Shown here: in pieces, positions 8,047-18,986 of the stretch
Layout of the letters: every line of letters begins with the position of its first letter
Numbering within the stretch: the first letter of the stretch is position 1
NCBI GenBank assembly: GCA_903862415.1
Contig: CAIOYD010000022.1
Span: forward strand, 1-37,256
Direction of reading: 5' to 3'
Source: an uncultured Oxalobacteraceae bacterium
Lineage (GTDB): Bacteria; Pseudomonadota; Gammaproteobacteria; Burkholderiales; Burkholderiaceae_D
DNA length: 37,256 nt
Program-made: the position numbers and the translations under genes
The notes under the pieces: generated by a model
Seen by the model: only the letters and a program-made list of their open reading frames with translations
Told to the model about the DNA's origin: nothing
The model's database searches: none

Positions 8047-8802
8047 CTATTTTTTGTCCAACATTTTTTTTGCCATTCCGCGCAAAATATTCACTTCTTC
8101 CATTTCAAGTTGCGTCCGGGAAAATAATCGTTTTAATCTGGGCATGAGTTTTTTAGGGCTGGCCGGATCAATGAATTGCAAGGCAATCAAACCCTGCTCC
8201 AGATGAACAAACATGGCATCAATGTCGGTGGGAGCGGCAATGTCGCCTTTAAAACCGATTGAACTCTCCGACTTCAGGCTGCCCACCAATGCATAGCGAC
8301 ACTCATACGCCAGCACCTGAACTGCCTGAGCCAGATTGAGTGAGGAATACTCAGGGTTGGTCGGAATTTGAATCAAATAATTACATTTTTCCACAATTTC
8401 ATTTGGCAAACCAAAGCGCTCATTCCCTAATACCAGTGCCAGCTTAACAGATTCTGCCAAACTCAGTTTTTGGGCCAGTTCACGCGGATCAAGTACCGGA
8501 GGTGAAAATTCACGCAGCCGCGCACTCACGGCCGCGGCCAAATCACATCCTTCAAGAGCTTCCTTGATAGTACTAACAATCACAGCATTTTCCAGCACAT
8601 CGACCGCACCACTGGCCAGCGCAATGGCTTCGGGATGGGTTAAAACATCAGGAAAACGAGGATTGACCAGCACCAGATCAGAAAAACCCATGGTTTTCAT
8701 GGCGCGGGCGACTGAGCCAACATTGCCGGGATGACTGGTTTCTACCAGTACAAAGCGTAAGCGTGCAAACGGAGAATTGGCAGACACAAAAGAAGTTGGC
8801 AT
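8047..8802 (-). CDS. trmJ: tRNA (cytidine/uridine-2'-O)-methyltransferase TrmJ
   Basis: A 251-residue SPOUT-class methyltransferase. Motif 1 is LVETSHPGNVGSVARAMK near residues 19-36. The knotted SAM-binding motifs LALVLGNERFGLPNE and IPTNPEYSSLNLAQAVQ follow. A C-terminal helical extension (residues about 195-251) ends in a lysine-rich tail. TrmJ methylates the ribose of position 32 in the anticodon loop of certain tRNAs, using S-adenosylmethionine. The ATG at 8802 is supported by homology; the Shine-Dalgarno is weak. The gene is divergent from suhB, the arrangement also found in E. coli. Confidence 0.92.
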   Translation of the reverse strand: MPTSFVSANSPFARLRFVLVETSHPGNVGSVARAMKTMGFSDLVLVNPRFPDVLTHPEAIALASGAVDVLENAVIVSTIKEALEGCDLAAAVSARLREFSPPVLDPRELAQKLSLAESVKLALVLGNERFGLPNEIVEKCNYLIQIPTNPEYSSLNLAQAVQVLAYECRYALVGSLKSESSIGFKGDIAAPTDIDAMFVHLEQGLIALQFIDPASPKKLMPRLKRLFSRTQLEMEEVNILRGMAKKMLDKK

Positions 8803-8843
8803 GAGGTGGTTTGAGTAATGAATACTGAAAATAAGGCTGAAAA

Positions 8844-8872
8844 TTGAGCTGACTCTGCATTTGAGGTAGAAT
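8844..8872 (+). promoter_or_regulatory. Promoter of suhB
   Basis: TTGAGC (8844-8849), a 17-base spacer and TAGAAT (8867-8872) make a good sigma70-type promoter. The predicted start near 8879 leaves a leader of about 124 bases before suhB, and that leader contains the boxA element. Confidence 0.75.
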
Positions 8873-8923
8873 GTCGGCTTATGAAATATTCGAGTCAGCT
8901 ACAACAGCGACTTGGTAACAGTT

Positions 8924-8933
8924 TGCTCTTTAA
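8924..8933 (+). promoter_or_regulatory. boxA element in the suhB leader
   Basis: TGCTCTTTAA is a perfect match to the boxA sequence bound by NusB/NusE (S10) in rRNA leaders. It lies in the predicted suhB 5' untranslated region, about 70 bases before the start codon. In E. coli, boxA in the suhB leader mediates repression of suhB by the Nus factor complex, of which SuhB is a member. Position, gene and motif all agree here. Confidence 0.75.
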
Positions 8934-9002
8934 TTTTACGTGCCAGTTAACTACTATGAAGTAATTCACTCGCACGTGAATCGACATTTTAACGGAAATC
9001 CT

Positions 9003-9794
9003 ATGCATCCTATGCTAAATACGGCTATTAAAGCCGCGCGCCGTGGCGCGACCATTATTAACCGCGCGTCTTTTGACCTCGACCGTATTGAAGCGACCGA
9101 AAAACAGCATAACGACTTCGTCTCCGACGTCGATAAAGCCGCTGAAGCAGCCATTATTGAAGTGCTTACCACGGCTTACCCGAAACACGCGATTCTGGCT
9201 GAAGAATCCGGCACTTCTGCCAACTTTTCGGAAAACAGCGAATTTGTCTGGATTATTGATCCGTTAGATGGCACTACCAATTTTTTGCACGGTTTTCCGC
9301 AATATTGCGTCTCGATTGCCCTTCAGCATAATGGCGTGATTACTCAGGCCGTCATTTTTGACCCAACCCGCAATGAATTATTTGCCGCCACCAAAGGTGC
9401 TGGCGCCTTCCTGAATGACAAACGTATTCGTGTGACCAAGCGTGACAAACTCGCCGACGCCCTCATTGGTACCGGTTTCCCGTTCCGCAATGCCGCCGAG
9501 ATCGACAATTACATACCCATGTTTAAAGCTATGTCAGGCAAATGTCAGGGCCTGCGTCGCCCGGGTTCGGCAGCTCTTGATCTGGCCTATGTGGCCATGG
9601 GGCGTCTGGACGGTTTTTTTGAAAAGGGTTTAAAGCCCTGGGATATCGCTGCGGGTGCCCTGATTGTGACTGAATCAGGCGGGATTACCGGTACATTTTC
9701 TGGTGAATCCGATTACCTGTACAAGGGTGATGTGATTTCTGCAACCCCTAAAGTATTTGCCCAAATGATCAGCATTCTCAAACCGTTTGCCTGA
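9003..9794 (+). CDS. suhB: SuhB, inositol monophosphatase family / Nus complex factor
   Basis: A 263-residue inositol-1-monophosphatase family protein. Metal-binding motifs are visible: [21 protein letters not shown] and [17 protein letters not shown], plus [16 protein letters not shown] before the last. SuhB hydrolyses myo-inositol-1-phosphate in vitro, and in E. coli it joins NusA, NusB, NusE and NusG on rRNA transcripts. The ATG at 9003 ([15 protein letters not shown]) is the family start; an earlier in-frame GTG at 8940 would add 21 residues lacking homology and would put boxA immediately ahead of the gene. A strong promoter and the boxA leader precede the gene. Confidence 0.93.
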   Translation: MHPMLNTAIKAARRGATIINRASFDLDRIEATEKQHNDFVSDVDKAAEAAIIEVLTTAYPKHAILAEESGTSANFSENSEFVWIIDPLDGTTNFLHGFPQYCVSIALQHNGVITQAVIFDPTRNELFAATKGAGAFLNDKRIRVTKRDKLADALIGTGFPFRNAAEIDNYIPMFKAMSGKCQGLRRPGSAALDLAYVAMGRLDGFFEKGLKPWDIAAGALIVTESGGITGTFSGESDYLYKGDVISATPKVFAQMISILKPFA

Positions 9795-9833
9795 TTTTTT
9801 AGTTTTCTGTAAGTAATAAGTAGTTTCTTATCG

Positions 9834-9928
9834 GCCTGACTGACTACGAACAATCAGGCTGATTCATATCACTACAGTGTTTTTAGCACCGTAGTGAACC
9901 ACTCGCCTCAATGATTATGTTTCATTGA
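9834..9928 (+). promoter_or_regulatory. Three consecutive stem-loops in the rhlE leader
   Basis: Three hairpins follow each other directly: GCCTGA/TCAGGC (9834-9839 with 9854-9859); TCACTAC-A-GTG/CAC-C-GTAGTGA (9869-9879 with 9887-9897, one mismatch, 7-base loop); and TCAATGA/TCATTGA (9908-9914 with 9922-9928, 7-base loop). None has a T-tract, so they are not ordinary terminators. They end 17 bases before the rhlE start codon. Confidence 0.6.
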
Positions 9929-9945
9929 AGCAATAAAGATTAATA

Positions 9946-11286
9946 ATGACCACATTTTCAGAACTCGGTTTAGCCCCGGAAATCCTTCGCGCTGTTACCG
10001 AACAAGGCTATACCACGCCAACACCGATTCAATTACAAGCCATTCCAGCTGTATTAACAGGTGAAGATTTACTCGCAGGTGCCCAAACCGGGACCGGCAA
10101 AACCGCCGGTTTCACGCTACCGCTGCTGCAGCGCCTGCACACCATGCCGTCGAACGCGACTGCCCAACGCCGTCCTATCCGCGCGCTGATTTTAACTCCG
10201 ACCCGTGAACTCGCTGCCCAGGTTGAAGAGAGTGTGCGTGTCTATGGTAAATATCTGCCACTCAATTCCGGAGTGATTTTTGGTGGTGTTGGCATTAATC
10301 CGCAAATCAAATTACTCAAAACCGGCGTCGATATCCTCGTTGCCACCCCCGGCCGTCTGCTTGACCATATCGGCCAGGGAACCATCGATTTGAGTCAGGT
10401 AAAAGTACTGGTGCTCGATGAAGCTGATCGTATGCTGGATATGGGTTTTATCCGCGACATTCGTAAAATTCTCGAATTGCTGCCAAAAAAACGCCAAAAT
10501 TTGCTGTTTTCTGCCACATTTTCCAATGAGATCAAAGAGCTGGCGGATAAATTACTCAATTCGCCCAACATGATTGAAGTGGCGCGGCGCAATTCCACCG
10601 TGGAAGTGATTTCACAAAAAATCCATCCGGTTAACCGCGATGGCAAACACACTCTGCTGGCGCATTTGATTCATACCCTCAAATGGTCGCAGGTACTGGT
10701 ATTTACCCGCACCAAACACGGCGCCAACAAACTGGTGGAACAACTGGAAAAAGCCGACATTACCAGCATGGCGATTCACGGCAATAAAAGTCAATCAGCA
10801 CGTACCAAAGCACTGGCTGAATTCAAGGAAGGCAGTTTGCAGGTTCTGGTTGCCACCGATATCGCCGCCCGCGGCATCGATATTGATCAGTTGCCCCATG
10901 TGGTGAACTATGATTTGCCTAACGTACCGGAAGATTATGTCCATCGTATCGGTCGTACCGGTCGCGCTGGCGCCGGTGGTGAAGCAGTTTCTCTGGTTTG
11001 CGTGGATGAACTCAAACTGTTGGCCGATATTGAAAAATTCATCAAACGCAAAATTGTCAGTGAAGTGGTTCCCGGTTTTGAACCGGATCTGAATGCCAAA
11101 CCACAACCGATACAGTTACGCAGTCAGCCAGGCCAACGCAGCGGACAACGTGCCCCAGCCAAACCGGCCTCCAGCAGTGCTCGCCGTCCTGCTGCAGCCG
11201 GACCTAATCATCCGCGCCCGCATGCCGGAGCTGCGCCGAATACTGCTGCCCGACGCAGCAGCAGTGGCAGCCGGGGACGTGGATAA
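9946..11286 (+). CDS. rhlE: DEAD-box RNA helicase RhlE
   Basis: A 446-residue DEAD-box helicase. It has an N-terminal Q-motif region ([13 protein letters not shown]), Walker A AQTGTGKT (46-53), [36 protein letters not shown] and [10 protein letters not shown], all in order and intact. The last 65 or so residues form a basic, Arg/Pro/Ala/Ser-rich disordered tail that probably binds RNA. RhlE-type helicases remodel RNA, including rRNA precursors. The ATG at 9946 follows AAAG at a short distance. A structured leader precedes the gene and an intrinsic terminator follows it. Assignment within the RhlE/DeaD/SrmB group rests on the compact core and tail. Confidence 0.9.
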   Translation: MTTFSELGLAPEILRAVTEQGYTTPTPIQLQAIPAVLTGEDLLAGAQTGTGKTAGFTLPLLQRLHTMPSNATAQRRPIRALILTPTRELAAQVEESVRVYGKYLPLNSGVIFGGVGINPQIKLLKTGVDILVATPGRLLDHIGQGTIDLSQVKVLVLDEADRMLDMGFIRDIRKILELLPKKRQNLLFSATFSNEIKELADKLLNSPNMIEVARRNSTVEVISQKIHPVNRDGKHTLLAHLIHTLKWSQVLVFTRTKHGANKLVEQLEKADITSMAIHGNKSQSARTKALAEFKEGSLQVLVATDIAARGIDIDQLPHVVNYDLPNVPEDYVHRIGRTGRAGAGGEAVSLVCVDELKLLADIEKFIKRKIVSEVVPGFEPDLNAKPQPIQLRSQPGQRSGQRAPAKPASSSARRPAAAGPNHPRPHAGAAPNTAARRSSSGSRGRG

Positions 11287-11333
11287 ATTCAATAAATTAC
11301 TTTAATTTACTACTGTAAATTATTGAATTAAAA

Positions 11334-11362
11334 CAAAAAAACTCGCTAAGGCGAGTTTTTTT
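11334..11362. terminator. Bidirectional intrinsic terminator
   Basis: ACTCGC (11341-11346) pairs with GCGAGT (11351-11356) around a TAAG loop, with a T run after it and an A run before it. It ends rhlE on the plus strand and can also end the coiled-coil gene, whose stop is at 11388, on the minus strand. Confidence 0.85.
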
Positions 11363-11387
11363 GCATGAACGTAAAATTCCCACCATA

Positions 11388-14300
11388 CTATTTGACAGCA
11401 ATCGTTCCGAGTGTAGTCGTCATTTTCATACTGGCCACCTGAGTCACGGTCGGATTCAGCAATTCCGGTGCGGTGAAGTTAGTGCTGGTCACGCACATCA
11501 GCACGGCAATGCCGGCAAGCATACTACCGAGTCGTTTGGATAATGGCCGTGATGGCGCGACCACCGGAGCTTCCTGCATCACCTCCCGGGCACGGCGCAA
11601 CCAATCCCTACTGGTGATTTTCTGGCTCGACAGACGATCAAACAGTTGCATGGATAATTCTGCAGCCGTTTGCATTTCCTGTTCCATTTTTTCTTTTTCC
11701 TGTGTAAGTTGCTGTTCAGATTTAACACTTTGCTGTTCACGTTTTTGCATTAACAGCGTAATCGCCAGTTGCTGTTTTTGTGCATCCAAAGCCGCTTTTT
11801 GTGCTGCCTGCTGCGCCACGAGAATGCTTTGTTGTTCGGCTTCCAGCACGCTGGCTAACCGGGTCAGTTTTTCATCTTCCGCTGCCAGCAGTTGCTGTTG
11901 TTGCTCGGCCTGGATTTGCAGGAGTGCAAGCTGCTGCTGTTCAAGTTCATTGCGCTGGGCATTACACAGTGCCTGCTGTTGTTCTACCAGAGTACGTGCC
12001 CGAATAAATTCAAGCTGTTGCTGCAGTGTTTGTACTTTGCGGGTGGTTTCTTCCCTGAGTTGTGTTTCCAGTGCGATTTTCTGCAGTTCCAATTCCAGAA
12101 CCTGCTGCTGTGCCTGCAGACGCTCACGGGTTTCTTCCTCGATCAGCAAAACTGCCTGTGCCTGTTTTGCAGACTGTTCCGTCATAGCGCGCTGATGGGC
12201 GCATTCTGCCTCGACCGATTCACGCGCTTTGATTTGCAGCTGTTGCTGTTGCTGTGCCAGTTGGGCCAGTTTTTGTTGTTGACGGGTTTGTTCAGCCTGC
12301 TCTTTGGCGCTCTGTGCTTCGGCCTGAAGCTGTTGTTGCAGGGCGGCCGCGGCAGAGCGCTGATCGCGCAGTTGCTGCTGTTGCAGACTGCGCAGCTTAT
12401 GCTGTTCTGCTAACTGCTGCTGCTCCAGTTGCTCTGCCCTGCCCTGCAACTTGTGGTTAATCCGTGCCAGCTTTTCAATCTGGGTTAAGCGCATCTGCTG
12501 CTCAGCATAGCGTTGGTCCAGCAAAGCACGTGCCTGTTCTTCGGTGGCGCTGCATTGCTGGTGCAGGGTGGTTAATTGCTGTTCAGACTGCAGCCGCAGC
12601 TCCAGTGCCTGAATGGCCACTTGTTCAGCCTTGACCCGCTCTTGATGTGTTAATTCATGTTGCTTATTTTTTGCGATCCGCAATGCAATTAACTCACGTG
12701 CATGATGGAGTTGCTGCAATAATTTTTGTTCGCTTTCGGTGCGCAGTTGAATTTCTGCCGCCTGCTGATCGGTTTGCTGCTGTTTAGTGGCGAGCAATTC
12801 CTGAACCGCCAGACGACTTTGTTTGAGTTGCAGGGTTTGCTGCAGCAAAGCCGTTTTTTGCTGGACGATGACATCTGCTGCTGTCACGGCCAGTTGTTCT
12901 TCCTGCTGATGCTGTTGATGTACATCACGCGCCTGCTGCTCTTTACTGATACGGGTTTCCAACAACTGTTGATAATCCTGCTGCGCCCGGACATTTTCCT
13001 GTTGCGCTTTCAGGGCATCGAGTTCGAGTGCGTGATTGCGCTCTTCCTGCGCCAGCAGTTGCGTGGCCAACAGATGCTTAGCCTGGGCTACCGCCAAAAC
13101 CTGTTCACGCATGGCGGTTTGTTTGGTGGCGGCAAGCAGTCGCGCTTTGGTCAGGCGCGTGGCTTCTTCTGTGGCCAGCTGGCTGGCAGCTTCCTGTTCA
13201 GTTAATTGTTTAAGTACACCAGTCTGCTCCAGTTCTGCTGCCACACGCAACTGGGTTTGCTGATGCAATTGCTGTTCAGCCTGGCATTTTTCATGCATGG
13301 CCCGGGCTGCCTGTTGTTCTGCTTCTGCATGCTGCAATTTAATTTGTGACAGATTAACGCTTTCTTTGGCCTGATCGAGCGCTGCCTGCGCCGCCTTGCG
13401 CTGAGCTTCACGCTGTACCTGCATCTGAGACAGATGATGCTGTTCCGCCCTGAGTTTGGCTTGTGTGGCCAACACAATTTTTTGCTGCTCTGCTGCCTGC
13501 TGCTGCAAGGTTTGCTGTTGCTCCTGTTCGGTTTGTGACTGTTGCAGGTTCAGTGCCGCCAGTGCCTGCTCCTGGGCAATACGTTCTTCTGTTGCCGCAG
13601 CTACTTCGGCGGCCGACAGGGCACGCTTTTGTTCGGCACGTGCTTTATCAGCCAGCAATTCCAACGTTTGTTGTTCTTGCTGCACACGACGGCGTTTGGC
13701 CTGCACCACTTCAAGTGCCTTGCGCCCTTTTTCCAGCATAGTGCTGGCCGACTGACGCTTCAATTCACTATACTGACGATTTTGTTCCAACACAATTTTG
13801 CCTGCCCGGTATTCGGCCGCATGTAAGCTTTGCGCCAGAATAACGGATTGCTCCTGCATGTGCAGCACTTCATTTTCCGCCTGTAATATCTTCGCCTGCT
13901 GCTGCTCCTGCTGTAATAACTGTTGTTTATTAGCGGTCTGTTGCTGCAACAGTTGTTGAGCATGTTTAATGGCCTCGGCGTGTTCGCGTTCAACTACCAC
14001 GAGTTGTTGTGCCTGCTCAGCCTGTTGGGCCTGCAATTTGGTATTTTCGCGTTGCAACCGGGTTTGTTCTGCCTGGGCTGCTGCGCGCCGCTGTTCTGCG
14101 AGCTGTTGCGTCAACGCGGCTTCGGCCGCGAGCTGTTCCTGTTTGAGTCGCTCTTCGGCACTGGTTTTGGCTTGCTGCTCACTCTGGTGCCGCTGTTCGG
14201 CTAAATGCAGAGCCTGTTTTTCAGCCTGAGCACGCAATTGTGCCTGTTCAATGGCCTGCGCTTCCTGTTGCAGCCGCTGTTGTGCAGTTTGTTCGGCCTG

Positions 14301-15368
14301 CTGTTCTTCTTCAATGTGCTTCCAGGTTTGTTCCTGCAGAGCTTTTTCGGTGGCTACCCGTTGCTGGGCAATCGCCTGCAGCTTTTGTTCGGCTTCGCGT
14401 CGAGCCTGAGCGGTAGTTGCGGCCATACTTTCGGTATACAAACGCTGCTCGGCAACTTGCTGCAATTCGTATTCCGCATTCAGGCGTGACTGCAACGCCG
14501 TGGTGGCCGACTGTTCGGTTTCCACCCTGGCCTTATAAATTTCCTGCTGTTCTTTCAGCACCGAGGCATAAGCTTTGGCTTGTTCCAGCGCCCAGACTTC
14601 GGCGGTGCTGTTTTCCCGGCTTAACTGCAATGCGGCAGCCTGTGTCAACTCGCGCTCAGTTCGAATCGCAATCACTTTTTCCTGCGATTCCAGCAATGCT
14701 TCGGCGCGCAGTTTGGCACTTTGCTCTAATTGGTGTTCTGTGCGGGCGATTTCCAGCAGTTTGGCTTCGGAATGAGTGCGGGCAGCGGCATCCTGTTTGG
14801 TTGCTTCCTGTGTTTGCGTAAGGATGGCGAACTGCTCTCTTACCTGAGCAGCCTGAGTAATGTATTGTTCACCGGCTGCTTTGGCCTGATGACTGAGTGA
14901 CTTTTCCAGTGCAATCTGTTCTTCGGCGCGCTGTCTGGCAAGCTGCTCGGCTTCGACTCGCTGCCTCGATGCCTGAACTGCCTTGGCATCCATCTGGACC
15001 CGGGCTTCAATCGCCTGCAATTCTTTGTTGGTGGCGGTAATACGAATTTGTTGCGCCAAACGCGCTTGCTGCTCTGCCTGCAAACGGGTTTTACTGGCGA
15101 TTTTAGCCTGTTCTTCGAGCTGCATGGTTTGCTCGGCTTCCATGACAGCGAGATTATCGAGCTCAGCCCGGTCTTCGGCAATAGAACGGGCACGGGCTTC
15201 GGCAAAGGCACGGTTTTCCGCCGCCACCGTGGCTCGCGCTTCTGCTTCAACTCGCGCAATCGCCGCTCGGATAGACTTCAAATCCATGACGCGGTCACTG
15301 CCGTCGGCAAGCTGCTCATCCTCTGTGTAGGTTGATTGCAGCGCCTGTTTCGAGTGCGCAGTATCCAT
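11388..15368 (-). CDS. Giant Gln/Ala/Glu-rich coiled-coil protein with C-terminal membrane anchor (unknown family)
   Basis: A 1326-residue protein I cannot assign to a family. Residues 1 to about 1267 are one nearly unbroken, low-complexity helical region dominated by Q, A, E, L and R. I find no proline until the PVVAPSRP segment at 1268. It has the look of a long alpha-helical coiled coil, but no enzyme motif is visible. Near the C-terminus a basic patch (LSKRLG) precedes one hydrophobic segment (SMLAGIAVLMCVTST), followed by about 30 polar residues. There is no N-terminal signal peptide, so the rod should be cytoplasmic and tail-anchored in the inner membrane. The ATG at 15368 has GGGAG six bases upstream; a TTG at 15434 adds 22 residues without support. 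A structural or scaffolding role is inference only. Confidence 0.8.
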   Translation of the reverse strand: MDTAHSKQALQSTYTEDEQLADGSDRVMDLKSIRAAIARVEAEARATVAAENRAFAEARARSIAEDRAELDNLAVMEAEQTMQLEEQAKIASKTRLQAEQQARLAQQIRITATNKELQAIEARVQMDAKAVQASRQRVEAEQLARQRAEEQIALEKSLSHQAKAAGEQYITQAAQVREQFAILTQTQEATKQDAAARTHSEAKLLEIARTEHQLEQSAKLRAEALLESQEKVIAIRTERELTQAAALQLSRENSTAEVWALEQAKAYASVLKEQQEIYKARVETEQSATTALQSRLNAEYELQQVAEQRLYTESMAATTAQARREAEQKLQAIAQQRVATEKALQEQTWKHIEEEQQAEQTAQQRLQQEAQAIEQAQLRAQAEKQALHLAEQRHQSEQQAKTSAEERLKQEQLAAEAALTQQLAEQRRAAAQAEQTRLQRENTKLQAQQAEQAQQLVVVEREHAEAIKHAQQLLQQQTANKQQLLQQEQQQAKILQAENEVLHMQEQSVILAQSLHAAEYRAGKIVLEQNRQYSELKRQSASTMLEKGRKALEVVQAKRRRVQQEQQTLELLADKARAEQKRALSAAEVAAATEERIAQEQALAALNLQQSQTEQEQQQTLQQQAAEQQKIVLATQAKLRAEQHHLSQMQVQREAQRKAAQAALDQAKESVNLSQIKLQHAEAEQQAARAMHEKCQAEQQLHQQTQLRVAAELEQTGVLKQLTEQEAASQLATEEATRLTKARLLAATKQTAMREQVLAVAQAKHLLATQLLAQEERNHALELDALKAQQENVRAQQDYQQLLETRISKEQQARDVHQQHQQEEQLAVTAADVIVQQKTALLQQTLQLKQSRLAVQELLATKQQQTDQQAAEIQLRTESEQKLLQQLHHARELIALRIAKNKQHELTHQERVKAEQVAIQALELRLQSEQQLTTLHQQCSATEEQARALLDQRYAEQQMRLTQIEKLARINHKLQGRAEQLEQQQLAEQHKLRSLQQQQLRDQRSAAAALQQQLQAEAQSAKEQAEQTRQQQKLAQLAQQQQQLQIKARESVEAECAHQRAMTEQSAKQAQAVLLIEEETRERLQAQQQVLELELQKIALETQLREETTRKVQTLQQQLEFIRARTLVEQQQALCNAQRNELEQQQLALLQIQAEQQQQLLAAEDEKLTRLASVLEAEQQSILVAQQAAQKAALDAQKQQLAITLLMQKREQQSVKSEQQLTQEKEKMEQEMQTAAELSMQLFDRLSSQKITSRDWLRRAREVMQEAPVVAPSRPLSKRLGSMLAGIAVLMCVTSTNFTAPELLNPTVTQVASMKMTTTLGTIAVK

Positions 15369-15522
15369 AAGTTGCTCCCATGAAGAATATTGACGCAGAT
15401 AGAAAACCAGCGTCTGTTCATGGATTATCAACAATTCATGGAAACTTCATTGCCAGAAAAGAGGGGGAATTGAGGTGCTTATTTAAACAAAATTTCCGAA
15501 AAGAAATTAATTGCACTGAAAT

Positions 15523-15540
15523 GGAGATGAAAACATCTCC
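15523..15540. repeat. Perfect inverted repeat in the divergent intergenic region
   Basis: GGAGATG (15523-15529) and CATCTCC (15534-15540) form a perfect 7-bp palindrome around AAAA. It lies in the 259-base gap between the coiled-coil gene (start 15368, minus) and the small gene at 15628 (plus). There is no T-tract on either side, so it is more likely an operator or mRNA leader hairpin than a terminator. I could not place a convincing promoter for either gene in this gap. Confidence 0.5.
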
Positions 15541-15627
15541 TGCTGAAGGGATTTAATCTGCGCCTGACTGTGGTAAAAATACGGAACTGGGCTAAACTGC
15601 TGACTTATTCTCAGATACACAACCAAC

Positions 15628-15993
15628 ATGAACAAAGAAGAAGCTATTCAAATTGCCAATGAGTCATTGCGCTCGAATGACCTCAATGCTGGCAATACCC
15701 AGTTTTCGCAGGTGGTACGCTACGTCAATGATGAAGGCTGGTGGATCAACATCCCCTTGAGCAATTTCCGCAAAGAGTGTCATTTTTTGCTGTGCAGTGA
15801 AAAAGCGCGGATATTTCGTCATTTAATGCTCAAACCGAACGCCATTCTGAGTCCGGCCACCAAATTCCGGATTAAAGACGGCATTGCCGACATTTTTATC
15901 TCGGCATCTCAACCCAAACGACTGGCCGACAAACTCAGCGGCGGCACCAAATACAGTTTCAACAAACATTTGGTGGATGAACATCGTTATTAA
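15628..15993 (+). CDS. Hypothetical protein, 121 residues
   Basis: I do not recognise this protein. It is a compact 121-residue sequence with aromatic and charged character ([19 protein letters not shown], then [16 protein letters not shown]) and two cysteines. It has no signal peptide and no membrane segment, and appears to mix alpha and beta elements. Codon use resembles its neighbours, supporting a real gene. The ATG at 15628 has no clear Shine-Dalgarno. Its TAA (15991-15993) overlaps the TAA of galU on the other strand through a shared TTAA. Confidence 0.65.
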   Translation: MNKEEAIQIANESLRSNDLNAGNTQFSQVVRYVNDEGWWINIPLSNFRKECHFLLCSEKARIFRHLMLKPNAILSPATKFRIKDGIADIFISASQPKRLADKLSGGTKYSFNKHLVDEHRY

Positions 15994-16868
15994 AACTTCG
16001 TGCTGTGCAGATAAGCCTTAAATTCTTCCCCGACTTCATGGTGCAGAGTACCTAGCATCATGGAGGCTTTCAGATAACCGAGTTTGCTGCCGCAATCGTA
16101 GCGTGTGGCTGCAAACCGATAGGCCAGATAAGGGTGTTCCTTAAGCATGGCAGCGATTGCATCGGTGAGCTGAATTTCGCCACCCGAACCTTTGCCGATT
16201 TTTTCCAGATAAGAAAAAATTTTGCCATCCAACACATAACGACCAACCACGGCCAACGTTGAAGGGGCCAGTTCTGGCGCCGGTTTTTCCACGATACCCG
16301 TCATGCGTTCGAGCCTATCTTTGTAAGCGACTCCGCTGACGATCCCATATTGTTTGGTTTGCTCACGCGGCACATCCTGCACTGCGACCAGACTGGCGTG
16401 TTCCTGTTCATACAGCCTGACCATCTGCTCAGTGGTATTCGGCTGCCCGGGTTGTGCCAGCATAAAATCATCGGCCAGCAAAACTGCAAACGGGCTGTCT
16501 CCGATGACAGGCTTGGCGCATAACACCGCATGTCCCAGGCCGAGTGCGGCTGACTGACGGATATAAATGCAAGTCACTGATTTAGGAATAACTTTTTGCA
16601 CCAGATCGAGCAAGGCAGTTTTATTGGAAGCTTCCAGTTCAGCTTCGAGTTCGTAGGCGGTATCGAAATGATCTTCAATGGCGCGTTTATTGCGGCCGGT
16701 AATAAAGACCAGTTCAGTAATGCCAGCCTCCACGGCTTCTTCAACGGCATATTGAATCAGTGGTTTATCAACCAGGGTAAGCATTTCCTTGGGTTGTGCT
16801 TTAGTTGCAGGCAGAAAACGGCTACCGAGTCCGGCGACCGGAAAAACGGCTTTGGTGATTTTTGTCAT
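15990..16868 (-). CDS. galU: UTP--glucose-1-phosphate uridylyltransferase GalU
   Basis: A 292-residue nucleotidyltransferase. The N-terminal signature [19 protein letters not shown] with PKEML is the GalU/RfbA nucleotide-binding motif. [25 protein letters not shown] and GEIQLTDAI follow as expected. It makes UDP-glucose from UTP and glucose-1-phosphate for polysaccharide and lipopolysaccharide synthesis. I chose the ATG at 16868 ([10 protein letters not shown]) because AGGA stands eight bases upstream; an upstream in-frame start at 16898 would add ten residues without homology. It lies 37 bases after ligA and is probably the last gene of the smc operon. Confidence 0.95.
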   Translation of the reverse strand: MTKITKAVFPVAGLGSRFLPATKAQPKEMLTLVDKPLIQYAVEEAVEAGITELVFITGRNKRAIEDHFDTAYELEAELEASNKTALLDLVQKVIPKSVTCIYIRQSAALGLGHAVLCAKPVIGDSPFAVLLADDFMLAQPGQPNTTEQMVRLYEQEHASLVAVQDVPREQTKQYGIVSGVAYKDRLERMTGIVEKPAPELAPSTLAVVGRYVLDGKIFSYLEKIGKGSGGEIQLTDAIAAMLKEHPYLAYRFAATRYDCGSKLGYLKASMMLGTLHHEVGEEFKAYLHSTKF

Positions 16869-16905
16869 GGTTTGATTCCTATTCAATTGAACTAACACGC
16901 CAGCA

Positions 16906-18975
<2,070 letters not shown>

Positions 18976-18986
18976 TCAGAAAATAA

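Noticed and set aside
8940-9002. Longer start for SuhB at 8940
   Set aside because: The start would be a GTG without a Shine-Dalgarno; known SuhB proteins begin at the MHPMLN-type sequence. The region fits a boxA leader better.
11473-15335. Many long plus-strand reading frames antisense to the coiled-coil gene
   Set aside because: They are Leu-, Cys- or Ser-rich translations of the complementary strand of CAG/CAA-rich coding DNA, with no start signals or homology. The minus-strand frame is continuous over 1326 codons with a good ribosome-binding site.
15369-15434. TTG start for the coiled-coil protein at 15434
   Set aside because: The ATG at 15368 has GGGAG at ideal spacing, while the TTG has no such support and adds a short unrelated segment.
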